Source: JBBDRJ01 sp963766295
GTDB lineage: Bacteria > Actinomycetota > JAICYB01
NCBI GenBank assembly: GCA_963766295.1
Contig: CAVXYW010000002.1
Location: 248,001-312,000, forward strand
Direction of reading: 5' to 3'
Length of the DNA: 64,000 nt
Shown here: piece after piece, positions 8,619-16,058 of the stretch
How positions within the stretch are numbered: position 1 is the first letter of the stretch
How the letters are laid out: each line of letters starts with the position of its first letter
The notes under the pieces: generated by a model
What the model was told of the DNA's origin: nothing
The model's database searches: none
Seen by the model: only the letters and a program-made list of their open reading frames with translations
Translations under genes and position numbers: made by a program

Positions 8619-9730
8619 CGAACGAGCCGTCGAGCCTCGAGTTCTGCGGTTGCCGTGCCTACATCGTCGCGGGCGGTTTCAGACCCAACCCATTCGAGTA
8701 GCTCTGGTATGCCGTAGGCCAGATCCACGGATGGTTCATAACCGAGACGATCTCGGGCGCGGCTGATATCAGCCACGCAATGCCGGATGTCTCCTTCTCT
8801 GAAGCGGTTGACGAACTCGGGCGCAATCTCAAGCCCCAAACCACTGGCGAGAAGGTGAGCGACTTCTTCAATCGAGGTTCGCTTGCCGGTCCCGACATTC
8901 ACTGCCTGGTAGTCACAACCGTCTGAGGACAAGGCAAGGAGATTTGCGCGGACTATGTCGCTAACGTGCACGAAGTCGCGCGTCTGACGGCCGTCTTCGA
9001 AGATCATCGGGGGGTTTCCGTTCAGTAGGCGAGCCGAAAATATCGCGCATACCCCCGTGTAGGGATTCGAGAGTGCTTGTCCTGGGCCGTAGACGTTGAA
9101 GTACCGCAAAGCAACAGTCGGAAGGTCGTAGGCCCGTCCAACCACTAGGCATAGCTGTTCTTGATCTTGCTTGGTGATCGCGTAAACCGAGGTGGGTTCG
9201 GCTTCCTTTTGTTCCGTTGTCGGGATCGGGTCCACCTGGCTACCGCAGTTCGGACACGCTGGTTCCCATCGTCGCTCGAGCAGCTGTTCTACAGGGCGCG
9301 ATCCAACGATCACCGGGCCGCAATTGGGACAACGATATTCGCCCTCTCCGTACAGTGACATCGACGAAGCAACTATTAATTTTCGGATCTCGTCTCTGCG
9401 TTCCAGGAGTGCGTCGAGAAGTACTGCGGTTCCGTAAGTGTTGGCTTCGACGTAGCGAGTCACTTCATACATCGACTGACCAACACCAACTTCAGCCGCT
9501 TCATGAAACACGACATCGATGTCCTGCAGGCTTCGTCGAACGAGGTCGGCGTCACGGATGTCACCCACGACGAGTTCGACGTCGTCATTCTGGGACTCGA
9601 TCCGATCCGATCCATGAACCTGTTCCACCAGACGGTCAAGAACCCGAACGGTGTGGCCCTCCAGCAGTAAGGCCTTAACGAGATGGCTTCCGATGAAGCC
9701 GGCGCCCCCGGTGACAAGGATCCGGCTCAT
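8615..9730 (-). CDS. NAD-dependent sugar-nucleotide epimerase/dehydratase with zinc-ribbon insert
   Basis: 371 aa from ATG 9730, preceded by AGAAGG at a good distance; an upstream extension to 9847 is not family-like. It is an extended short-chain dehydrogenase: TGGAGFIGSH at residues 7-16 binds NAD, SSMSLYGEGEY holds the catalytic serine and SVYAITK the Tyr/Lys pair. Between them lie two CPNCG motifs about 30 residues apart, forming a probable zinc ribbon. Actinobacterial homologues with this insert are often annotated as dTDP-L-rhamnose 4-epimerase or UDP-glucose 4-epimerase; which reaction applies here is not settled. The coupled downstream gene is a rhamnosyltransferase-like GT2. Confidence 0.8.
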   Translation of the reverse strand: MSRILVTGGAGFIGSHLVKALLLEGHTVRVLDRLVEQVHGSDRIESQNDDVELVVGDIRDADLVRRSLQDIDVVFHEAAEVGVGQSMYEVTRYVEANTYGTAVLLDALLERRDEIRKLIVASSMSLYGEGEYRCPNCGPVIVGSRPVEQLLERRWEPACPNCGSQVDPIPTTEQKEAEPTSVYAITKQDQEQLCLVVGRAYDLPTVALRYFNVYGPGQALSNPYTGVCAIFSARLLNGNPPMIFEDGRQTRDFVHVSDIVRANLLALSSDGCDYQAVNVGTGKRTSIEEVAHLLASGLGLEIAPEFVNRFREGDIRHCVADISRARDRLGYEPSVDLAYGIPELLEWVGSETARDDVGTATAELEARRLVR

Positions 9731-9800
9731 CGCGATTCGCCTTCTGTCGAGAGGGCGAGGGCGTATCGATTCGTGGTGGTCATATCTGCGAGCCGTTCCT

Positions 9801-9836
9801 CTGTGGCCTGGCGGAGACTGCTGCAGTCTGCCACAG
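9801..9836 (-). repeat. Inverted repeat able to form a long hairpin in the GT4-epimerase gap
   Basis: Outer arms CTGTGGC (9801-9807) and GCCACAG (9830-9836) enclose a second perfect inverted repeat, AGACTG (9815-9820) and CAGTCT (9824-9829), with a three-base loop. The stem totals 13 pairs with a seven-base bulge on one side. It lies in the 141-base gap between the GT4 gene ending at 9872 and the epimerase starting at 9730. No T-run follows on either strand, so it is not a classic intrinsic terminator; it could be an RNA stability or attenuation element. Confidence 0.5.
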
Positions 9837-9871
9837 GCCGAAACCATTTCTTTCGACAGGGTGTTCGTTCT

Positions 9872-10969
9872 TCATTGCGGACTGATCGCGCGCAAGTAGG
9901 CCTCACTCAGGCTCTCCATCATCTGCTGGGGTGAATGGTTTTCGACTTGGCATCTGCCGGCCGATCCCATGCTCGCAGCGAGCCCGGGATCATCGATGAG
10001 CCGGACGATACGATCGGCTGCACTCTGATCGTCGCCCGGCGCGAAGAGAAACCCTGTTTCACCTTCTCGAACAACGTCTCTTGTACCAACGACGTTGGAA
10101 GCCACGACGGGGCGGCAAAGGCTCATTGCCTCGAGAACGACGAACGGAGCACCTTCCCAGCGGGATGAAAGCAATAGCACCGAACTCGCTGCTATCGCAG
10201 TCGTCCCATCGAGCGTGGTGCCGACCACATCGATCTTCGGATCGAGTCTGGCGGCTAAGGATCGGACCTTCTCGTACATCGGGCCCTCGCCGACGATGAC
10301 GGCCTCCAACTCCGGCCTGAGCCGCCGCGCGTTCGCCATAGCCTTGACCGCCGTGATGGGATCCTTTTGATAGACCAGCCTGTTTACCGCCACCACTCTC
10401 GGTGTGTGTGGCATCGGAGAAGGCTCGGCCACAAGTGAGACGGCATTCGGGATCATCTCGATCCGATCTGGCGAGTGGATCCGTGAAAGGACGTCGGCTT
10501 CGCTCGGCGAAACCGCGATGATCACGTTTGTAAAGGGCGCCATCGACCGTTCTATCGCCCATTCACCGAGCCACCGAGTGCCCTTCCGATCATCGGAGAA
10601 GCGCAAACCGTTCGGCGTGTGCACCGATGGGATCCGTATTCGCGCCGCCACGGGTCTTGCTATGGCGCCGGCTGCCGTGCTGTGTGAATGCATCACGTCC
10701 GGCCGCCAATCTTTGGCGAGGTGGGCAAGTTTACGCGCTGCCCCGATGTTTTTCGGGTGCCAGGGAAAGGTATGCATTCCGATCTCGACTACTCCCACGC
10801 CTGATGCCTTGAGTGCAGTTGAGAGATCGCTGTCGGTCGACCCCCAAACTCGAGCCGCAGGCATGGCGACCATCACTTCATGCCCTGCTCGTGTCTGGTG
10901 TTCGGCCAGGGTCTTCACATAGAAGCCGACACCGGCAACGACGGCTTCTAGTACGTGGAGGATCCTCAA
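9872..10969 (-). CDS. Glycosyltransferase family 4
   Basis: 365 aa from a TTG start at 10969 that overlaps the upstream GT4 stop (TTGA). N-terminal half: MRILHVLEAVVAGVGFYV, the glycine-rich start of GT4 proteins, then HSHSTAAGAIAR. C-terminal half: VNRLVYQKDP, AVIVGEGPMYEK and the E-x7-E motif in SSRWEGAPFVVLEAMSL, followed by VVASNVVGTRDVV. The pattern resembles transferases of the EpsD/EpsF type that extend undecaprenyl-linked repeat units, but donor identity is not readable. It is part of a four-gene minus-strand run (14381 to 9872) with overlapping stops and starts. The 141-base gap after it contains a hairpin. Confidence 0.87.
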   Translation of the reverse strand: MRILHVLEAVVAGVGFYVKTLAEHQTRAGHEVMVAMPAARVWGSTDSDLSTALKASGVGVVEIGMHTFPWHPKNIGAARKLAHLAKDWRPDVMHSHSTAAGAIARPVAARIRIPSVHTPNGLRFSDDRKGTRWLGEWAIERSMAPFTNVIIAVSPSEADVLSRIHSPDRIEMIPNAVSLVAEPSPMPHTPRVVAVNRLVYQKDPITAVKAMANARRLRPELEAVIVGEGPMYEKVRSLAARLDPKIDVVGTTLDGTTAIAASSVLLLSSRWEGAPFVVLEAMSLCRPVVASNVVGTRDVVREGETGFLFAPGDDQSAADRIVRLIDDPGLAASMGSAGRCQVENHSPQQMMESLSEAYLRAISPQ

Positions 10970-12036
10970 GAAGTCATGGCTTTTCTGTACGCCTGTATGT
11001 ATCGCCTAACTGTTTCGTCCCAGGTGTAATTTGCGGCGCGCTCGCGGGCCAGCGCTCCCAACCTGCGTCGTTCGTCTTCGTCCGAAAGCAGGCGTTGGAG
11101 GGCTTCCGCCAATGCTTCATGGTCGCCGGGTGGAACCAGGGTCACGCAGCCGTCGCCCATCTCTCTTATCGGAGGGATGTCGGCGGCAACGATCGCTGCG
11201 CCTGCCCCCATAGCCTCCAAGCACACCATCCCGAAGCTCTCGTCGAGGCTCGGATGACACACCACCGTTGCTTGCGAATAGAGGGCGCCTATCGAGTCGT
11301 ACATCTCGCCGAGGAGGATGCAGCGTGCTGGAGCGATATTGCTTGCGATCTGTTCCTTTACGAGATCGGCTCGGTAACCATCGGGGCCCGCTATGAAAAG
11401 AGGTGGGGCGCTGGGGCCAAGTTTGGCCATGGCCTTGGCCAGCACATCGAATCCTTTGCGTGGAGTCAGCGCTCCAGCAGCCAACACGAACGGACCCTCA
11501 TGATCGAGACTCGCCGCCGAGGTCGAGGGGAGCTCGAACCCCGGTGGAGCTATGACCAGTCGCTCGGAGGGATATCCGTAATCAATGAGATCCTGCGCAG
11601 ACGACTTGCTGTTGACGACTACAGTCGCTGCTCTTGACAGCGCGCCGAGCCGACTTCTGCGCAGCCGTAAAGCTCGTTCGGGATGGAAGTCACGTTCGTG
11701 CTTTAACGACTCGTGCCAAGTTAGGACCAGTGGTTTGTTCGTCGGCGGCGGCACCATGTCCAGCGAATGCACGACATCTATTTCGCCGAGGATCGTTTCT
11801 GCTTTTAGCCGTCCGACTCGCCAAAGTGCGTGAACCAGACGTAGAGGCAAACCGATCCGAAGGGAGTTGCCGTCTTTGAATTCTCCTCCGCGGCCGAAGG
11901 CGAACCCTCGTGGAACGACTTCGCTCGAGTTCGATAGTCGCTCCCATAGTGTTCGGGAGTACCTTCCGACGCCCGTAATGCCAACGACAGCAGCGGAGAG
12001 GTCGACTCCAACCCGAATAGGGTCGGAATAACTCAT
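10966..12036 (-). CDS. Glycosyltransferase family 4
   Basis: 356 aa from ATG 12036, which overlaps the preceding GT2 stop as ATGA; the longer frame to 12189 lies inside the GT2 gene. The N-terminus RVGVDLSAAVVGITGVGRYS is typical of mannosyltransferase-like GT4 proteins (the GVGRY loop). The C-terminal domain shows AAGALTPRKGFDVL, LFIAGPDGYRAD and the E-x7-E motif in PSLDESFGMVCLEAMGAG. It should transfer a hexose, perhaps mannose by similarity, from a nucleotide sugar to a lipid-linked glycan on the cytoplasmic face. Translational coupling on both sides shows it belongs to the same assembly operon. Confidence 0.87.
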   Translation of the reverse strand: MSYSDPIRVGVDLSAAVVGITGVGRYSRTLWERLSNSSEVVPRGFAFGRGGEFKDGNSLRIGLPLRLVHALWRVGRLKAETILGEIDVVHSLDMVPPPTNKPLVLTWHESLKHERDFHPERALRLRRSRLGALSRAATVVVNSKSSAQDLIDYGYPSERLVIAPPGFELPSTSAASLDHEGPFVLAAGALTPRKGFDVLAKAMAKLGPSAPPLFIAGPDGYRADLVKEQIASNIAPARCILLGEMYDSIGALYSQATVVCHPSLDESFGMVCLEAMGAGAAIVAADIPPIREMGDGCVTLVPPGDHEALAEALQRLLSDEDERRRLGALARERAANYTWDETVRRYIQAYRKAMTS

Positions 12037-12935
12037 TTGGATATGGCCTTCCGTCCGACGAAGTGACCTCGGGCTACGCGAAGTGAGAGCCCACGGGCGA
12101 ACCCAACCGAGGCACCAAACACTCGAGCGGCGGCTCCCAGACCGCCAAATTCGTCCCTCTTGAGCACGCGGGTGATCCCCGTGTTCCAAAACCAGCCCTT
12201 ACCTGCCTTGAAAGCATGGACGCGATCGGTGCGCATGAGTTTCGCGATCCTGGCGCCGGCGCCGATGCCGTAGGAGAAGTCCAATCGGAGCAGCTCGCCT
12301 CGTGATCGCCATTGTTCGTGCCACGCCAGCGCTTCGTTGTCGTAGCGACCTGAGTAACCCATGCCGTACAACCGATCGAACAGATCCATGTCCTCCGCCG
12401 CCCTCAGCGGTGCCCCGGCGCCCAGGATTTCATCGAAGCCGCCGATGTGATCAAGAGCTTCCCGTCTGACAGCGAGATTGGCGGAGTGGCCCGTCAACCC
12501 GTGAATGCCACGTCGTAGAACGATTGGGTTGGCCCCTTCAAGCAACGCAACCGGGCGAAAGGTCTCCTCCTGCCCCTCGGGCAGTCCGATGCGTCCGGTG
12601 ATGAACGCAGTTTCGGAATGCCTATCGAAGACATCACACAACGACTCTGCCCAGCGGGCCGAGGCCCGCACGTCGTCGTCCAAGAACGCAACGATTTCAT
12701 TCTTCGCTTCACGCCATCCGATGTTCCTCGCTATGGACGCGCCGGGGATATCAGAGCGCAGATATCGCGCGCCGTACTGTTCGGCGATCCTCCGGATGTC
12801 GCCGGAACTTGAAGCAGAGTCGACGACGAGAACCTCGTCATATTCACGGACCGAATTGGTCAGGGAACTTAAACATCCTTCGAGCATTGCCGGCCGGTCC
12901 CTTGTGGGAATCACGACGCTCAGGCCGGTCGGCAT
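12033..12935 (-). CDS. Glycosyltransferase family 2
   Basis: 300 aa, ATG start at 12935. GT-A fold: LSVVIPTRDRPAMLEGCLSS at the N-terminus, VLVVDSASS for the nucleotide-binding strand, GASIARNIG, and the metal-binding FLDDDVRAS. The acceptor-side motif AAEDMDLFDRL (ED in the last beta-strand region) is present. The C-terminal 80 residues are basic and aromatic with a possible amphipathic membrane contact, no clear transmembrane helix. It sits between the WbaP-type priming transferase (51 bases upstream) and two GT4 genes, so it may add the second or third sugar. Specificity unknown. Confidence 0.86.
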   Translation of the reverse strand: MPTGLSVVIPTRDRPAMLEGCLSSLTNSVREYDEVLVVDSASSSGDIRRIAEQYGARYLRSDIPGASIARNIGWREAKNEIVAFLDDDVRASARWAESLCDVFDRHSETAFITGRIGLPEGQEETFRPVALLEGANPIVLRRGIHGLTGHSANLAVRREALDHIGGFDEILGAGAPLRAAEDMDLFDRLYGMGYSGRYDNEALAWHEQWRSRGELLRLDFSYGIGAGARIAKLMRTDRVHAFKAGKGWFWNTGITRVLKRDEFGGLGAAARVFGASVGFARGLSLRVARGHFVGRKAISK

Positions 12936-12986
12936 GTCAGTTGTTTGCGGAGCCTCGTAGCCTAACGAACCAAATCAGCGGTGACT

Positions 12987-14381
12987 CTAGTAAGCGCCGT
13001 GCTTGCTGACAACCGCCGGCAGCGTCCGCAGGATGATGTAGATGTCCAACAGCAGGCTCCAGTTGCGGACGTAAGTGAGGTCAAGTCGCGCGCGATCCTC
13101 CGCGGCCAGTGCGTGACGTCCGCTGACCTGCCATAGACCCGTTATCCCCGGAGGCATGAGGAAACGTCCGCCCAGGATGCTTTCGGAGTAAGAACCCTCT
13201 CGAAGTGTTACCGGGCGAGGGCCGACCAAGCTCATGTCTCCACGCAAGACGTTGATGAATTGTGGGAGCTCGTCCAGCGACAAACGACGGAGCCACTTGC
13301 CGATGCTCGTTACCCGTGGGTCATTGGGCGCCTTGATCGTGAATCCCCAGCCATCGTCTTGTGAGACGTGCAACTCGGCGTCCTCGTCCGATCCGTCCAC
13401 CATGGTCCTGAACTTCCAAACGGTGAACACCTTGCCCCCCTGTCCCAACCTGGGCTGCCGGAAGATCGCTGGGCCGGGTGTATTGAGGCGAACGAGCATG
13501 CCGATGGTGACCATCGCCGGCATGGCAACGAGAAGTGCGAGCAGCGAGGCGACGATGTCCATGGTCCGTTTGAGGAGTCGCTGGTATGTCCGAAGGGAAG
13601 CCGGCTCCAGCGAAAGACCGGGTTCCTCGCCGACGGGGACGATCGCGAGGTTGTGCGCGAGCGTGTAGTCCAGTCCGGGAAGGATCAGAACCTGTGCCGG
13701 GAGCTGATCGGCCACGGCGACTACGTGATTGACCTCGTCTCGCTCCATATCAGTGGCGACGATGACAACGGTTCCAGCGCCTGTTCTGCGAACGATTTGG
13801 TCGAGCTCCTGCAGCGTCACGTCCGGCAGCCCATCCCACGCAAAACCGCAAGTAGCGACCGGCTGCATTCCGCGGACGGGGTTCATCATGAGGTCCTCGA
13901 GAAGAGCCTTCGCCTCGCGTCGCCCGACTACCACGGTCGGTGTTTGCCATTTCCCTCGACTCCGCTTTCTTGCTACCAATCCCGAGAGGGCGCGGCGTTC
14001 CAAGGCAACCATTGGGATCACCAAGAGCGTGCTCAACGCGATCCATAGACGACTGGGCTCCTGCCTTAGGGCGAAGGAGATGCTCACCAAGGCAATGGGA
14101 GCTGCGAGTCCGGCGGCTACGAGACGCCGGGCCTGTTCCACGGCATTCATATTCCGGATCGGGCTGTAGAGGCTGAAGGCGGCCATGGCTCCGATCCAAA
14201 GTGGGATCGCAAGCGCTATGTGTCCGGACAGAAGACCGGACCCCAGCCCGTCGCTCGCATACTCCAGGTTTTCGAGCGGGCCCAGGCGCAGGAGGCCGGC
14301 GGTGACCAACGCCAGCGCGACAGCCGTCATGTCGAAGACGAGGGCTGTGCTCCGCCACCAGCTGTGCCACTTCGGCTTCAT
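12987..14381 (-). CDS. Polyprenyl-phosphate sugar phosphotransferase (WbaP/exopolysaccharide type)
   Basis: 464 aa. Four N-terminal membrane segments (within about residues 10-130), a soluble Rossmann-like middle (TPTVVVGRREAKALLEDL, about 155-245), then a fifth hydrophobic segment and the cytoplasmic catalytic domain of the bacterial sugar transferase family: KRTMDIVASLLAL, FRQPRLGQGGKVFTVWKFRTM, RRLSLDELPQFINVLRGDMS and LVGPRPV. The enzyme transfers a sugar-1-phosphate from a nucleotide sugar to undecaprenyl phosphate, starting repeat-unit assembly. Length and layout match WbaP/WcaJ-type proteins. Start ATG 14381 has a purine-rich stretch upstream. It heads a minus-strand glycosyltransferase operon and is divergent from the Wzz/BY-kinase gene across 239 bases. 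A second priming transferase is at 28752. Confidence 0.92.
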   Translation of the reverse strand: MKPKWHSWWRSTALVFDMTAVALALVTAGLLRLGPLENLEYASDGLGSGLLSGHIALAIPLWIGAMAAFSLYSPIRNMNAVEQARRLVAAGLAAPIALVSISFALRQEPSRLWIALSTLLVIPMVALERRALSGLVARKRSRGKWQTPTVVVGRREAKALLEDLMMNPVRGMQPVATCGFAWDGLPDVTLQELDQIVRRTGAGTVVIVATDMERDEVNHVVAVADQLPAQVLILPGLDYTLAHNLAIVPVGEEPGLSLEPASLRTYQRLLKRTMDIVASLLALLVAMPAMVTIGMLVRLNTPGPAIFRQPRLGQGGKVFTVWKFRTMVDGSDEDAELHVSQDDGWGFTIKAPNDPRVTSIGKWLRRLSLDELPQFINVLRGDMSLVGPRPVTLREGSYSESILGGRFLMPPGITGLWQVSGRHALAAEDRARLDLTYVRNWSLLLDIYIILRTLPAVVSKHGAY

Positions 14382-14620
14382 CCGTCCCCCTAGGCCTAGC
14401 TCGGAGCGAGGCGCAGGTAACTACCTGAGGCTCGATCGCGGGGGCGAACTACGCGCGACCAACTGCCGAACCAAACCTACTTGGCGCGTTAACCGTTCCG
14501 GCCGTATGAGCCGGCACGCTAAATCAGCGCCGCGTATCGTATCACCTCGTACGACGACACATGGACCGTTGATGGTTCGCCGGCGGACGACACGCCTGAG
14601 CGGCCTATACACTCGGCCCA
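14382..14620. promoter_or_regulatory. Divergent intergenic region between priming transferase and Wzz/BY-kinase
   Basis: This 239-base gene-free stretch separates two divergent genes and must hold at least one promoter in each direction if the genes are transcribed from here. The only clear structure is the inverted repeat CAGGTA-AC-TACCTG at 14414-14427, close to the start of the minus-strand gene and a candidate operator. No convincing -35/-10 pair could be picked by eye on either strand. I see no open frame with coding character in it. Confidence 0.4.
14414..14427. repeat. Short perfect inverted repeat, possible operator
   Basis: Arms CAGGTA and TACCTG are exact reverse complements with a two-base spacer (AC). 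It lies 33 bases upstream of the priming transferase start at 14381, where a repressor could block transcription or where mRNA could fold. Such a short repeat can occur by chance in 64 kb; its location is what makes it worth noting. Confidence 0.3.
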
Positions 14621-16036
14621 GTGGATCGGGAGCTCCGCGACTACCTCAACGTCCTCAAGAAACGCAAGTGGTATGTCGTGCTGACCCTGATGGCCGCTGT
14701 GGGCATCGCTGTTGTGCTCACGGCGCAGACCACGCCCGTTTATGAGGCCGGAGCCACGCTCTTCGTTGGTCAGAGGCAGATAGCGCGCGAGGACGTCGAG
14801 CAAGACGCCCAGGTAGCGGTGGCCGTTTCCGATCTGTCCTTCAGGCTTCTCTCGAGCTATTCGGAGGTCTTATCGTCCCGAAGCATCGCCGAAAAAGCGA
14901 TCGGTGAGTTCCAACTGGATATCTCACCTCGCGCGCTCAGGAACGGCATCCGGGCACAACCGATTCCCAACACCCAGATCATCGAGCTCGTCTATTCCAA
15001 TTCGGACCAGGTCCTGGCCCAACGGGTAGCAAACGGGATCGCTGATGTTTTCGTAAGGGAAATAAGCGTCTTGGATCCCTCGGTAGGCGGTGGGGATCCG
15101 GTGGTAAATGTCTCGGTTCTGGACCGGGCCACAGTGCCGACAGACCCGGTGGCGCCGCAGCCCGTTCGCAACGTGCTCCTGGCTGTGACGCTCGGTCTGG
15201 CAGCAGGGATCGGCCTTATGTTGTTGAGGGATCGCTTGGACACAACGGTCAAGCTCCCCTCTGAGATAGAGAAAATACCCCTGCCGGTGCTCGGCACCGT
15301 TCCAACGCTCGAAATCCCACGCGGCGCGCTTTACCTTGAGCATGACCCTCAAGGCATGGGTGGCGAAGCGTTTAGGAAGCTTCGGACCTCCTTGGGCTTT
15401 CTCGGCGTAGAACTTCCGCTTCGAACGATTCTTGTTTCGTCACCGAGCCCGACGGAGGGGAAGACAACCGTTGCGTTGAATCTCGCCGCGGCTTTCGCGT
15501 TCGGCGGGCTCCGCACGTTGCTGATCGAAGGGGACCTGCGGCGCCCCTCCTTGCACACCATGTTTGGTATGCGAGGGACCAAGGGATTGACTACGGCGAT
15601 CGTCGGTCAAGTCAATGCGGCAGACGCCGTCATGTCGACTGACATACCGAACCTCTCGGTGTTGCTGGCCGGCGCCATTCCACCTAATCCCGTTGAGTTA
15701 CTGGGATCAGAACAGATGTCCGAACTGCTCGATCGACTGAAAAAGCAGTTCGATGTTCTCATCATCGATTCCCCTCCGCTGATTCCCGTAGCCGACCCGG
15801 CCGTCTTGGCAGGTCGTTGTGATGGCGTGCTGCTGGTTGCCCGCGCCGGCAAGACCGACCGTGGGCGGTTGAGCGACAGCAGTCAGATTGTCGATCGGGT
15901 CGGCGGTCGGCTCTTAGGCGTGGTCCTGAACTTCGTTCGCCGAGGTGATGATGCAATGGACTACGCCTACTACTACCAATACGCCCCACAGGACCCGGAC
16001 GCCGCTCCAACGCGCAATCCTGCCGCGCGGAGTTAA
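14621..16036 (+). CDS. Chain-length determinant fused to BY-type tyrosine kinase (Wzc-like)
   Basis: 471 aa, GTG start. N-terminal Wzz-type domain with a membrane segment at about 17-35, an extracytoplasmic region, and a second membrane segment at 183-201 preceded by the proline-rich PTDPVAPQP. The cytoplasmic half is a bacterial tyrosine kinase: Walker A SPSPTEGKTT (about 274-283), Walker A' LIEGDLRRP (301-309), Walker B DVLIIDSPP (378-386). The tail carries a tyrosine cluster (DYAYYYQY, about 447-454), the autophosphorylation site of this family. It should control polymer length and export through phosphorylation cycles. The one-polypeptide layout is common in Actinobacteria. It starts the plus-strand group leading to the DUF4012 and DUF1996 genes. 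Confidence 0.92.
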   Translation: MDRELRDYLNVLKKRKWYVVLTLMAAVGIAVVLTAQTTPVYEAGATLFVGQRQIAREDVEQDAQVAVAVSDLSFRLLSSYSEVLSSRSIAEKAIGEFQLDISPRALRNGIRAQPIPNTQIIELVYSNSDQVLAQRVANGIADVFVREISVLDPSVGGGDPVVNVSVLDRATVPTDPVAPQPVRNVLLAVTLGLAAGIGLMLLRDRLDTTVKLPSEIEKIPLPVLGTVPTLEIPRGALYLEHDPQGMGGEAFRKLRTSLGFLGVELPLRTILVSSPSPTEGKTTVALNLAAAFAFGGLRTLLIEGDLRRPSLHTMFGMRGTKGLTTAIVGQVNAADAVMSTDIPNLSVLLAGAIPPNPVELLGSEQMSELLDRLKKQFDVLIIDSPPLIPVADPAVLAGRCDGVLLVARAGKTDRGRLSDSSQIVDRVGGRLLGVVLNFVRRGDDAMDYAYYYQYAPQDPDAAPTRNPAARS

Positions 16037-16058
16037 CTAGGCCGAAACTCGAGCACAA

